From CAYMQB01 sp964392665 (GTDB lineage Bacteria > Hydrothermota > E44-bin80), in the NCBI GenBank assembly GCA_964392665.1, contig CAYMQB010000005.1, forward strand, positions 1-64,000: a DNA stretch of 64,000 nt, read 5' to 3'. Position 1 is the stretch's first letter. Every line of letters begins with the position of its first letter. The notes below the pieces were generated by a model, which was given only the letters and a program-made list of their open reading frames with translations, searched no databases and was not told the origin of the DNA. The position numbers and the translations under genes are program-made. Positions 1 through 7,655 of this stretch are shown here, piece by piece.

Positions 1-21
1 CTGTTTAAAAGAGAAAAAAAC

Positions 22-50
22 TTGACTTTTTTCAAATGAAGTGTTATAAT
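22..50 (+). promoter_or_regulatory. Sigma-70 promoter of the first secreted-protein gene
   Basis: A -35 box TTGACT (22-27) is followed by a 17-bp spacer and a perfect -10 TATAAT (45-50). The expected +1 is near 57, which gives an 84-nt leader before the start codon at 141. Both boxes and the spacing are seen directly; activity is inferred. Confidence 0.85.
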
Positions 51-86
51 AAATCTTGCATCAATAAAAAATGCAAGAAAAAAATT

Positions 87-95
87 GAAAGGAGG
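87..95 (+). promoter_or_regulatory. Upstream Shine-Dalgarno-like site resembling a STAB-SD
   Basis: GAAAGGAGG lies about 30 nt from the predicted 5' end and 46 nt before the start codon, with no start codon at usable distance. A second, ordinary SD (GAGGAG, about 130-135) serves the gene. The motif is identical to the Bacillus STAB-SD that holds a 30S subunit near the mRNA 5' end and blocks 5' exonuclease. That function is inferred here. A matching site precedes the gene at 56073. Confidence 0.5.
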
Positions 96-140
96 TGGGA
101 AAGAAAAGTTTATTTAACTTTTAACTAAAGAGGAGAAGAA

Positions 141-1823
141 ATGAAAGTATTTGCATTTGTTTTGACTTTGGCGATTTTCGCTTTACCTTTAATGGCTGAG
201 CAAACAACATTTCACCCTACAGAACCACAAAATAATCCCTGGTTTCACGAATCAAGTTCCAATGTAACGGTTGATGACGAGGGTCGGGTTAGTGTAGCTA
301 TTGATGCGGAAGATTTCACTGATTATTCGGATATCGCACCGTCAGCGAATGCTCCATATTATGGACCCGACATCGGAGGCAATTCGGGTAGCATACCTTT
401 GTGGGGAAGCGATGTTTTGATTATGAGCCATGGTATACCCACCTGGGGTACAATCACGACCGACCAGGATGAGCAAAACGGGGATATGTACGCATCATTA
501 CTCGTGCCTCATACCGGAATATATGACACAGTTTATACCTACCGTTCTACAAATGGAGGAGTGACCTGGCAACATTTTACGACCCAGGCAGGCGCCTCAG
601 GCACCGGTGGCATCAGAGACCATGAAATATTGATAGGTCATGAGTCAGGAGTGACGTGGGTTTACAGCTTCTGCCTTTATGACGGCGCAGGCTCCAGTGG
701 TGGTTTGTGGGTCCTACGTATGCATCCAGACACCTCAGGTGTACAATGGACACAGATAGTCGTTGCAGGTGATACACTCGAGAATTTCAGTGTCGACCGC
801 AATATTGAAACCCCACAGCACATATTCATCGCATGGCAAAGCACAAACGAGGGCATTGACATGGAGAGTTCTTCTGACTATACATCCAGCTGGGGTAATC
901 ATCGTAACGTTGCAGGCAACTCGAGGAATGCTGCAGTTTGTGCTGGTGGTGATGGATATGTTTATATTGTATACCAAAACTATGACACTACCGATATCCG
1001 TGTCGGTAGATATACCAACAACCTGATAAGCCCATCTTTTCATTTCGAAACCGTTCAATCTAATGTTTATGGTAACTTCAATCCGTCAGTTGCTGCAGGA
1101 CGGACCACACCCGGTTCATCACAGGTTGCATGGATTCTATACCGCCAGATGAACAGTATTGGTAATGCAAGCATTCGCGTTAGTCACACTACAAACGGTG
1201 GAACAAGTTGGGCAGCAGGAGCTCCATGGCCAGTTACAAATTATGTACATAGTACCTGGGATATGAAATACCCTTATGTTCGTGTTTCATACAATAGTAC
1301 CTTGTTGCGTGCACTTGCCACTATTCCGGAAGCAGGACCTGATTCGCTCGTTTATGCATTTTCAAGAACAACCAGCCCAACTGTATGGGAAGATAGAGGA
1401 GTTCACAATGATTACAGCATCACTGGCGAGTATGGTGGTAGGATTGACTACAGCAGCGATTGTTCAGGTGGGTATTTAGTTTACCGTGAATTTGGTTCTG
1501 TCAATACCTGGTGCGATGCATTTGATTTTACTACAGGCATAAAACAAGATAAGAGCAAAGATGATGCTCACTTTTTGCATCTTACGCCAAATCCATCAAG
1601 AAATATAGCAAAACTTTCTTACAATATTAAGAAAGATGGAAAGGTAAAGATTGCTCTTTTCAATGCCACTGGAAGATTGGTTGAGACGTTCGCTGATGGG
1701 CACAGAACTGTGGGCAGTTACACAACAGAGATCAATGTAGGTTCAGCTAGTTCGGGAGTTTACTTTCTGAAGATTTCGACACCGGATGGAGCATTCACAA
1801 AGAGATTGACAATCGTGAAGTAA
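141..1823 (+). CDS. Secreted Asp-box (sialidase-like repeat) protein with C-terminal sorting domain
   Basis: A 560-residue exported protein. Residues 1-19 form a Sec signal peptide ending LPLMA. At least two Asp-box motifs, STNGGVTW (136-143) and a later TTNGGTSW, point to a sialidase/BNR-like beta-propeller, but no sialidase catalytic residues could be assigned, so a binding or structural role is as likely as an enzymatic one. The last ~80 residues (from LTPNPS, through GRLVETF and SSGVYFLKI, to RLTIVK) match the Por/type IX type-A sorting domain pattern, which implies export and surface attachment or release. It has its own promoter, a long leader with two SD sites and a strong terminator, so it is a single-gene unit and probably highly expressed. 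Confidence 0.8.
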   Translation: MKVFAFVLTLAIFALPLMAEQTTFHPTEPQNNPWFHESSSNVTVDDEGRVSVAIDAEDFTDYSDIAPSANAPYYGPDIGGNSGSIPLWGSDVLIMSHGIPTWGTITTDQDEQNGDMYASLLVPHTGIYDTVYTYRSTNGGVTWQHFTTQAGASGTGGIRDHEILIGHESGVTWVYSFCLYDGAGSSGGLWVLRMHPDTSGVQWTQIVVAGDTLENFSVDRNIETPQHIFIAWQSTNEGIDMESSSDYTSSWGNHRNVAGNSRNAAVCAGGDGYVYIVYQNYDTTDIRVGRYTNNLISPSFHFETVQSNVYGNFNPSVAAGRTTPGSSQVAWILYRQMNSIGNASIRVSHTTNGGTSWAAGAPWPVTNYVHSTWDMKYPYVRVSYNSTLLRALATIPEAGPDSLVYAFSRTTSPTVWEDRGVHNDYSITGEYGGRIDYSSDCSGGYLVYREFGSVNTWCDAFDFTTGIKQDKSKDDAHFLHLTPNPSRNIAKLSYNIKKDGKVKIALFNATGRLVETFADGHRTVGSYTTEINVGSASSGVYFLKISTPDGAFTKRLTIVK

Positions 1824-1846
1824 TATTCAGAGAATGGAAGTTACTT

Positions 1847-1890
1847 AAGAGGTGAAGGGTTTTACCACCCTTCACCTCTTTTTATTTTGA
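1847..1890 (+). terminator. Rho-independent terminator
   Basis: A 14-bp perfect stem (1847-1860 with 1867-1880) has a 6-nt loop and is followed by a T-rich tract from 1879 (TTTTTATTTT). It sits 24 nt after the stop codon of the secreted-protein gene. Confidence 0.93.
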
Positions 1891-1892
1891 GC

Positions 1893-1924
1893 TTGACTTT
1901 TGTTTCTGGTTACTGTTATATAAT
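1893..1924 (+). promoter_or_regulatory. Possible promoter upstream of the 2197 gene
   Basis: TTGACT (1893-1898) is followed by overlapping -10 candidates in TTATATAAT (1916-1924): TATATA with an 18-bp spacer or TATAAT with 20 bp. A transcript from here would run through about 270 nt of repeat-rich leader before the membrane-protein gene at 2197. Confidence 0.4.
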
Positions 1925-1929
1925 GACAA

Positions 1930-2178
1930 GGTATTACACACCCCGTCATATGCAATACGGTATATGACACCCCTCTTTTTAGAGGGGACTTAAAATATTC
2001 GCAATGACAGAAAGAAATGTGGCATTCTGAGATAGTGAAACGACCGAATAATCTCAGGCATAGATTCTTCCGGGTTTATATGGAAAGAATCACTCAGAAT
2101 GACAGCATATTGGTAGGAGCAGGCTTTACCCCGTGTAATAGGAAAATGCTTTCACATAATGGTATTACACAGGGTTAG
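1930..2178. repeat. Composite intergenic repeat with nested inverted repeats
   Basis: This fills most of the 373-bp gap between genes. GGTATTACACA occurs at 1930-1940 and again at 2161-2171 as direct repeats, with a related inverted copy CCCCGTGTAATA at 2129-2140. Inside are GTCATAT/ATATGAC (1945-1951, 1962-1968), a 7-bp hairpin CCCCTCT/AGAGGGG (1970-1976, 1981-1987), and a 79-bp core bounded by CATTCTGAG (2023-2031) and CTCAGAATG (2093-2101). The core holds an inner GATTCTTCC/GGAAAGAATC stem (2063-2091). No coding potential is evident. The core belongs to the same family as the elements near 4850, 25502, 34596, 50863 and 62794. Confidence 0.6.
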
Positions 2179-2196
2179 CATGCGGGAAGTGTACTT

Positions 2197-2844
2197 ATGA
2201 GATTGGAAAGAGAAGCGAAATTAAAGCTTTTTGGACTTTTTTTGTTTGCTGCTGCAATGGGTTATATGGAATCTGCTGTGGTTGTCTACCTGCGTGCATT
2301 GTATTATCCGGAAGGTTTTCACATTATAACACAGGAGTCACTGAAGACAATTCCTTTGAAAATACTTTTAATTGAAGCAGGAAGGGAATTTGCCACCATT
2401 ATAATGCTTACATCTTTAGGTATTCTGACCGAGAGGAAAAATATTCTGAGGCGGATTGCATATTTTCTTTTTGCATTCAGTATCTGGGATATATTCTACT
2501 ATGTCTGGCTCCGTATTCTTATTGGCTGGCCCGAGAGACTTTTCACAAACGATGTGTTATTTCTAATTCCTCGAGTTTGGCTTGCCCCTGTTCTTGTACC
2601 GATTGTTATTTCAATATCACTTATAATAGTTTCTTTGCTTCTGTTATTGCGTAAAAAGGATATCAATTCATTTAAGGAGTTGTTAACGATGTGGAGATAC
2701 TGGGTTTATTTTCTGGTTGCTGTATGGGTTATTGTTTCGGGTTTAATTCTCTGGCAACACAGATTGGTTTACCTATGGAGTAATGTATTAACAGGCCTGC
2801 TCATAATTTTCCTGACAGTTATTATTGCAATAAGAAGACAATAA
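2197..2844 (+). CDS. Conserved polytopic membrane protein of unknown function
   Basis: A 215-residue hydrophobic protein with about six membrane segments (roughly 10-30, 55-75, 85-105, 130-155, 165-185, 190-212). Recognisable conserved stretches are AAAMGYMESAVVVYLR near the N-terminus, an IEAGREFATIIML stretch, and WDIFYYVWL. From memory these recur in a family of uncharacterised membrane proteins of Bacteroidota-like and candidate-phylum bacteria; no biochemical role is known to me. No clear Shine-Dalgarno sequence precedes the ATG. It stands alone between an intergenic repeat and a convergent peptidase gene. Confidence 0.65.
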   Translation: MRLEREAKLKLFGLFLFAAAMGYMESAVVVYLRALYYPEGFHIITQESLKTIPLKILLIEAGREFATIIMLTSLGILTERKNILRRIAYFLFAFSIWDIFYYVWLRILIGWPERLFTNDVLFLIPRVWLAPVLVPIVISISLIIVSLLLLLRKKDINSFKELLTMWRYWVYFLVAVWVIVSGLILWQHRLVYLWSNVLTGLLIIFLTVIIAIRRQ

Positions 2845-2893
2845 TTTGCAAAGAAGAAAATTCAAATCTCTTTAATTCCCTGTCGAAATATGT

Positions 2894-4801
2894 TTAAAAG
2901 GAGATCGAAAGAGAACTCTTGTTGCCTGCGCGGTCAGTCACCTTAATCTCTGCCGTATGTCCACCTTCTTTAATTTTCTTATCAAATAATAGATAACTTA
3001 CTTCGTCCCTGTAAGGGTCGTAAGCAGGTATGAATCGGGTGTTATCGAGTTCTATTTCTATATCTTGCGTTCTGAAGCCAGTTCCAATATCTTTTACCTT
3101 AAAAAATATTTTTTTGATAATATCTTCGTGTTTGACGATATGGAAGTCACTGATAAGCGGAGAAGAGTCGTCTTCAATCAAAGCGAATGTCCCCAGATGT
3201 CTGCTATCAGCGAGGAAAGCTCTTTTTGAGAGACTATATTTACAGCCCAGATAAAGCCATCCGTCTTTCTGTTTCTTATAAATGCCAAGTTTTTTCGAAT
3301 GCGCGACAGGATAGGGGAAAATAATCGTAACTGCTTTTCGAAAAATAGCGCCCTGTGGTTCTACCTGATAACATCCTTGTTTGAGTTTTAATCCCATAGG
3401 AATGCTTTCTTTTGTTTTCCTTACTCTTGCAAAAAGATCTTCATAAGAGTTGTTTTTTTCGATGTCAACAAGAAATTGTGCATCAGTAGTTGAAATGGTT
3501 CCTCCGGAATCCTGTAATACCGTATTGTAATCGAAGTCAAATGTCGTCTCTCCAACAACCAGAGAACATTGCCCAGCCTTTTTCGGGGGTAGGCGGAAAT
3601 ATCCTACGACCCAGTCTCCTTGCCTGCGAAATTCTCCATATTTATTCAACATACCCTTGCGTTTTTTTATTTTCGTATTCCGTACATTTGGAAGCACGAT
3701 TTTAATCAGGTTACGGTAGAAAAATATACCTTCGGTTTGAGTAACGCCTTTGATATTATCATTTTGGACTGTTTTCTTCGTCTTTTTAAGAAAGAATATT
3801 AGGATAGCTCTATTACTGTTTGCATCATAACACACAATTTTGACTTCATTTATGTTTTTCAGTTCTACATTTTCGATAAGTCCAGACCCGTTCTTATAGA
3901 ATGTCTGGTGATTATCTCCGTATTTATAGAGTCTGTGAAATCTACCTGCCCCTGTTCTGTACAGGTTGTAATTAAACTCCAGTTCAACTTCTTTCGTATA
4001 TGTGTAAGAAAACCTTCGAAAATCCGAAAGAAAAGTAAGTTTTCCATTAACGAACAATTCAATCTTCTGTATATTCAATCCCATCGAATGTTCATTCTGA
4101 TAATCACGGGTACATATTTCAAGACCAAAAGTGCCATTTATGTTTATTGTATCGTTGATGGTATAGTATCTACCGTTATAATGGGTTTTTCGGATAATAG
4201 GGAAAGGTGAACCGGAGGCAAAGGATGATTCGTCAAGGGGTGTAACCTGAAAAGCTTGTATCAACGGAGGCATCGAATCGATAATGGAATATCCTGTTAC
4301 CAGCGGATTGATGGGCATGTTCTGGGAATCCCTAATCTCGAAATGGAGATGAGCACCAATGGCTCCTGTGCGACCCACATAACCAACAAGTTCGCCCTTG
4401 TTTACTTTAAGCTGCTCCTTTTTGAAATACAAAGTTATTCTATTGGAGAATCTTCTTTGCTGCTCAAGTTCGACAATTTGATTGAGCTTTTTTGAGAATT
4501 TTTGAAGATGGGCATATATAACGGTTCTTCCGTCATCAAGCTTTAAAAAGAGTGATTTCCCATAACCAAAAGGATTTACAGCTATATGCCAGACATAGCC
4601 ATCTTCAATTGCTTTAAGCGGTGTGGCTTCTTTTGCGTGTATGTCAATCCCGGCGTGGAAATGATTTGGTCTGCATTCGGCAAAGTTGGAATTCAGCAGT
4701 ATCTTACCGTCTATGGGCCAGATGTAGTTCGCAGAAGTTTTAGTAAGAATAAGAAGCTCTAAAGCAAAAGTGAATAGTATTAATCTTTTAAGTTTTACCA
4801 T
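2894..4801 (-). CDS. M23 (LytM-type) peptidase, secreted
   Basis: A 635-residue protein with an N-terminal signal or anchor segment (residues 4-24). An M23 zinc endopeptidase domain follows at about 28-170: HxxxD at His49/Asp53, His98 in YAHLQ, and the HLHFE motif at His151/His153, so all expected ligands and catalytic residues are present. The domain sits at the N-terminus, unlike most LytM proteins, and is followed by ~460 residues without a recognised domain, rich in beta-strand-like sequence and ending in a stretch resembling Ig-like folds (TAEIKVTDRAGN). A periplasmic role in peptidoglycan crosslink cleavage is likely. The gene is monocistronic; only a distant GAGGAA precedes the ATG. 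Confidence 0.85.
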   Translation of the reverse strand: MVKLKRLILFTFALELLILTKTSANYIWPIDGKILLNSNFAECRPNHFHAGIDIHAKEATPLKAIEDGYVWHIAVNPFGYGKSLFLKLDDGRTVIYAHLQKFSKKLNQIVELEQQRRFSNRITLYFKKEQLKVNKGELVGYVGRTGAIGAHLHFEIRDSQNMPINPLVTGYSIIDSMPPLIQAFQVTPLDESSFASGSPFPIIRKTHYNGRYYTINDTININGTFGLEICTRDYQNEHSMGLNIQKIELFVNGKLTFLSDFRRFSYTYTKEVELEFNYNLYRTGAGRFHRLYKYGDNHQTFYKNGSGLIENVELKNINEVKIVCYDANSNRAILIFFLKKTKKTVQNDNIKGVTQTEGIFFYRNLIKIVLPNVRNTKIKKRKGMLNKYGEFRRQGDWVVGYFRLPPKKAGQCSLVVGETTFDFDYNTVLQDSGGTISTTDAQFLVDIEKNNSYEDLFARVRKTKESIPMGLKLKQGCYQVEPQGAIFRKAVTIIFPYPVAHSKKLGIYKKQKDGWLYLGCKYSLSKRAFLADSRHLGTFALIEDDSSPLISDFHIVKHEDIIKKIFFKVKDIGTGFRTQDIEIELDNTRFIPAYDPYRDEVSYLLFDKKIKEGGHTAEIKVTDRAGNKSSLSISF

Positions 4802-4839
4802 TTTTTGATAGATTCCTCGGGGTTAAAACGCTTTGTTTG

Positions 4840-4975
4840 CTCAGACCTATCCTGATGAAACTCAGGAATGACAGTTTAACATCGAGAGCCTGAAATGATT
4901 TCAGGATGACATTGCTCAGGATGAGAACTTTGTGAGTTGTCATGCTGAACTTGTTTCAGTATGGGTTCAGTATCT
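4840..4975. repeat. Degenerate TCAGGATGACA-type palindromic repeats
   Basis: The gap upstream of the M23 gene holds several short related palindromes: CCTGA/TCAGG (4851-4855, 4862-4866), CCTGAAA/TTTCAGG (4889-4895, 4899-4905), and tails such as TCAGGAATGACAG, TCAGGATGACA and GTCATGCTGAAC. They look like decayed, overlapping copies of the same element family seen in the other long gaps. No gene or promoter was recognised. Confidence 0.5.
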
Positions 4976-5022
4976 CATTGTAACGTACCAGTTTCTGGAA
5001 GGGATTAAACCCCATCGTTGCG

Positions 5023-6120
5023 TCATTTGAAAAATTGCGAAACCTTCTCTATTACATAACCTACCATATCATCTGTCAGTTCCGGATAAACGGGAAGCGA
5101 AAAAACCTGAAGTGCTGCCTTTTCTGAAACAGGAAAATCTCCGGTTTTGTGACCGAGATATTCGAAAGCAGCTTGAAGATGCAAAGGGATTGGGTAGTGG
5201 ATTGCCGAAACCACACCTTTCTCCTGCAAGTAAGATTTAAGTTTATCTCTTTTATCTGTCATTATTGTATACTGATGATAAACTGAGTGATAGTTTTCTT
5301 TTTCAGCAGGGGTTTTTACATAGTCCTTTAGTGCTTCATTATATTTTGATGCTATTTTATGCCTTCTATTGTTCCATGTGTTAAGGTATTTTAGTTTAAC
5401 TGAGAGTATTGCAGCCTGAATAGCGTCCAATCTGTTATTGAAACCAATGGACTGATGATAGTATTTCTTCACAGAACCGTGAATCCGGAGAAGTTTGATT
5501 TTTTCGTAAAGTTCACGGCTGTTTGTGAGGATTGCACCTGCATCGCCGCAGGCACCAAGGTTCTTTGTCGGAAAGAAGCTCAGTCCTGCAGTATTGCCAA
5601 AACTTCCCGCCATTTTCCCATTGAATTTTGCCCCAATTTCCTGTGCTGCATCTTCAACAATAAAGAGATCGTGTTTGGAAGCGATCTGGCTAATGTGTTT
5701 CATATCCGCACATTGTCCAAACAGGTGCACGGGAAGGATTGCCTTTGTCCTCCCGGTGATTTTGTTTTCAATCAATTCAGGATTTATATTAAAGCTGTCT
5801 TCTTTAATATCCACAAAAATAGGTTTTGCTTTTAGCATTGCTATTACTTCAGTTGATGCAAAAAAGGTAAAAGGTGTCGTTATAATTTCATCCCCTTCTT
5901 TTATGTCTAATGCATATAGCGAAAGAAGAAGAGCGTCGGTTCCATTCGCTACGCCGAGTGCATATTCAGTCCCAACGAATTCTGCAAGTTCGGATTCAAA
6001 GGTCTCTAATTCTTTCCCAAACACAAAATGGGCATGTGAAAGAACTCTATTTATTGCTTCATCTATTTCTCTTTTTAAATTCTTATATTGTGAAACTAAA
6101 TCAACTATTGGAACTTGCAT
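5023..6120 (-). CDS. DegT/DnrJ/EryC1/StrS family sugar aminotransferase
   Basis: A 365-residue PLP-dependent enzyme of the family that transfers an amino group from glutamate to a nucleotide-linked keto-sugar, used in O-antigen, glycan or glycoprotein sugar synthesis. Key features are the N-terminal VPIVDLVSQY start, NGTDAL for cofactor phosphate binding (60-65), the Asp157 region (VEDAAQ), and the Schiff-base lysine Lys186 in FPTKNLGACGDAG. Length is normal. The exact substrate (for example a dTDP-3- or 4-keto sugar, or UDP-linked) cannot be read from sequence. No other amino-sugar gene adjoins it, so it is a single gene with its own promoter and a GGGGG Shine-Dalgarno sequence. Confidence 0.9.
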   Translation of the reverse strand: MQVPIVDLVSQYKNLKREIDEAINRVLSHAHFVFGKELETFESELAEFVGTEYALGVANGTDALLLSLYALDIKEGDEIITTPFTFFASTEVIAMLKAKPIFVDIKEDSFNINPELIENKITGRTKAILPVHLFGQCADMKHISQIASKHDLFIVEDAAQEIGAKFNGKMAGSFGNTAGLSFFPTKNLGACGDAGAILTNSRELYEKIKLLRIHGSVKKYYHQSIGFNNRLDAIQAAILSVKLKYLNTWNNRRHKIASKYNEALKDYVKTPAEKENYHSVYHQYTIMTDKRDKLKSYLQEKGVVSAIHYPIPLHLQAAFEYLGHKTGDFPVSEKAALQVFSLPVYPELTDDMVGYVIEKVSQFFK

Positions 6121-6157
6121 ATTACCCCCATCTGGTTTTCTTTACTAAATTTTGGAT

Positions 6158-6186
6158 AAAATAAGCCTAAATGACAGAAAAGTCAA
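6158..6186 (-). promoter_or_regulatory. Promoter of the DegT aminotransferase gene
   Basis: Read on the minus strand, TTGACT (6186-6181) is followed by a 17-bp spacer and TATTTT (6163-6158). The leader of ~30 nt contains GGGGG just before the ATG. Confidence 0.7.
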
Positions 6187-6335
6187 GAGAAAAACGAAAA
6201 AGTAAAAGAAGAAAATCTATGAAAATAGTTGGTTTTCCACTTTTTTCTTTGTACTACTGGATGATAGTGAATGGTCACTAAATTGCATCGTTGCCAGCGC
6301 TGAAGCGCACTCAAGTGAGTGGAGGGTTTAACCAC

Positions 6336-7073
6336 TCAATATGAGAAAGAAACCTTAAAAACGAATGTTACCATAATATTGCTGTTAACGTTCAGAGTCC
6401 CGACCTTTGCTGGGAAGAATTTCATTGCATTCGCAGATATAAGTGCAAGCGAATCTGCTTCAGAGCTAAGCGATTTGGCCATTTTTATATTTTCAACTTT
6501 ACCACCTGCACTTACTCCAATATTCAAGATAACAGTTCCTTGGATATTTTTTGCACAGAAGCTTTCCGGGTATGTTGGTTTTTCGAAATTCTTAACTTTC
6601 GGGGGAATGAATTTCTCTATGGTATCTTCTGCAGGAGAAGAAAAACTTACTTCAATCACATTCTGTTCTTTTTCAAGTATGATGTTTTCGACTTTTATTG
6701 GTTTGTAAGCTGAAAATTTTGGAGCTTCTTGCTTATAGTTTCTGAATAGGCTGAGTATTCCTATGTTGACTATGATTGCCAGAACTAAGGCAACTCTTAT
6801 TGTAACAGGGAACCATAGCGTTTCCGGGAGTCTTCTTGCGGCATCGATCCGTTTAAAGATGTTTTCAGGGATGTCATAATCTACTTGGATTTCCTGCAAA
6901 TGTCTTATGATTCCTCGAATTTTCAAGAGACCGTGATATTCCTTGTTGCAGTCAGTGCAAGAGGTAAGATGTAACCTGACCATTTTCGTCTGCTCTTTAT
7001 CGAGTTCATCATCAATGTATGAAGAAAGTAGTATTCGTATTTTCTTACATTCCAATAAGTTACTTGAACACAT
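6336..7073 (-). CDS. Anti-sigma factor with zinc finger fused to a TonB C-terminal domain
   Basis: A 245-residue single-pass protein. The N-terminal cytoplasmic part has a zf-HC2 (anti-sigma zinc finger) pattern: Cys9, then His35-x3-Cys39-x2-Cys42. A membrane segment lies at about 88-110. The periplasmic part ends in a TonB_C/energy-transducer-like domain (about 155-245: KPTYPE, then QGTVILNIGVSAGGKV). The start overlaps the end of the ECF sigma gene by 14 nt, so the two are translationally coupled and presumably form a sigma/anti-sigma pair. The TonB-like tail is an unusual sensor; it could couple envelope or outer-membrane state to release of the sigma factor. Confidence 0.8.
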   Translation of the reverse strand: MCSSNLLECKKIRILLSSYIDDELDKEQTKMVRLHLTSCTDCNKEYHGLLKIRGIIRHLQEIQVDYDIPENIFKRIDAARRLPETLWFPVTIRVALVLAIIVNIGILSLFRNYKQEAPKFSAYKPIKVENIILEKEQNVIEVSFSSPAEDTIEKFIPPKVKNFEKPTYPESFCAKNIQGTVILNIGVSAGGKVENIKMAKSLSSEADSLALISANAMKFFPAKVGTLNVNSNIMVTFVFKVSFSY

Positions 7074-7620
7074 CTTTTCCCACCAACCTTTTCTTTATCG
7101 TTTCTCTAGCCCTATGGATTAATGATTTAACGGCTTTTTTAGATATTTTCATAATTTTACCTATCTCTTCGTAGGAAAGGTTTTCCCATTCCCTGAGTAT
7201 TAATGCTTCTCTCATTCTCGATGGGATTTCATAGAGTGCTTTTCTGACAATAGTTTCTTCTTCTTTTGTCTCTATATTTTCCTCAAGAGGTGCTACCGGG
7301 TCGTTTAAAGTATCGATTAGTTCTTTTTCAAATTTTTTTGTAAACAGAGAGATAAATCTTATTCCCCTGAGCTTCTCTTTTCTCATTCGATTTATCGATA
7401 GATTTCTTGCGATTCTCATAATCCAGACAGGAAAAGCATCTTTTCTCCTTAGCCTTCTGAAAGAGATATAGGCTTTAACAAAGGTATCCTGTGTTAAGTC
7501 TTTGGATAATTCATAATCGTTCGTGAGCATATAGACATAATTGAAAATTCTTTGATAATGGCTCATTACGAGTTTCTCGAATGTCTCTTCCACTTTTATC
7601 TTCTCTTTACTTATAGACAT
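7060..7620 (-). CDS. ECF-type RNA polymerase sigma factor
   Basis: A 186-residue sigma-70 family protein with only regions 2 and 4. Region 2 spans about 18-90 (YQRIFNYVYML, then DLTQDTFVKAY and FPVWIMRIARNL). Region 4 is at about 125-183 (LREWENLSYEEIGKIM and the recognition helix KKAVKSLIHRARE). Length is typical for ECF factors. It is the middle gene of a probable operon, downstream of the protease-like gene (35-nt gap) and overlapping its anti-sigma factor by 14 nt. There is no clear SD before the ATG. Confidence 0.92.
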   Translation of the reverse strand: MSISKEKIKVEETFEKLVMSHYQRIFNYVYMLTNDYELSKDLTQDTFVKAYISFRRLRRKDAFPVWIMRIARNLSINRMRKEKLRGIRFISLFTKKFEKELIDTLNDPVAPLEENIETKEEETIVRKALYEIPSRMREALILREWENLSYEEIGKIMKISKKAVKSLIHRARETIKKRLVGKDVFK

Positions 7621-7655
7621 TTCAATCGTAAAAAGGTTCTGTTATAAATTTGATT

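Noticed and set aside
735..1058. Long open frames antisense or out of frame to the secreted-protein gene and elsewhere
   Set aside because: They lack SDs, family motifs and sensible composition, and overlap genes with clear family evidence.
1970..1987. CCCCTCT/AGAGGGG hairpin as a second terminator
   Set aside because: Stem is short, and the T-run lies in the loop rather than after the stem; it belongs to the repeat complex.
6280..6335. Terminator hairpin after the anti-sigma gene (GAGTGG/CCACTC)
   Set aside because: Stem of six with a nine-base loop and no T-tract on the minus strand.
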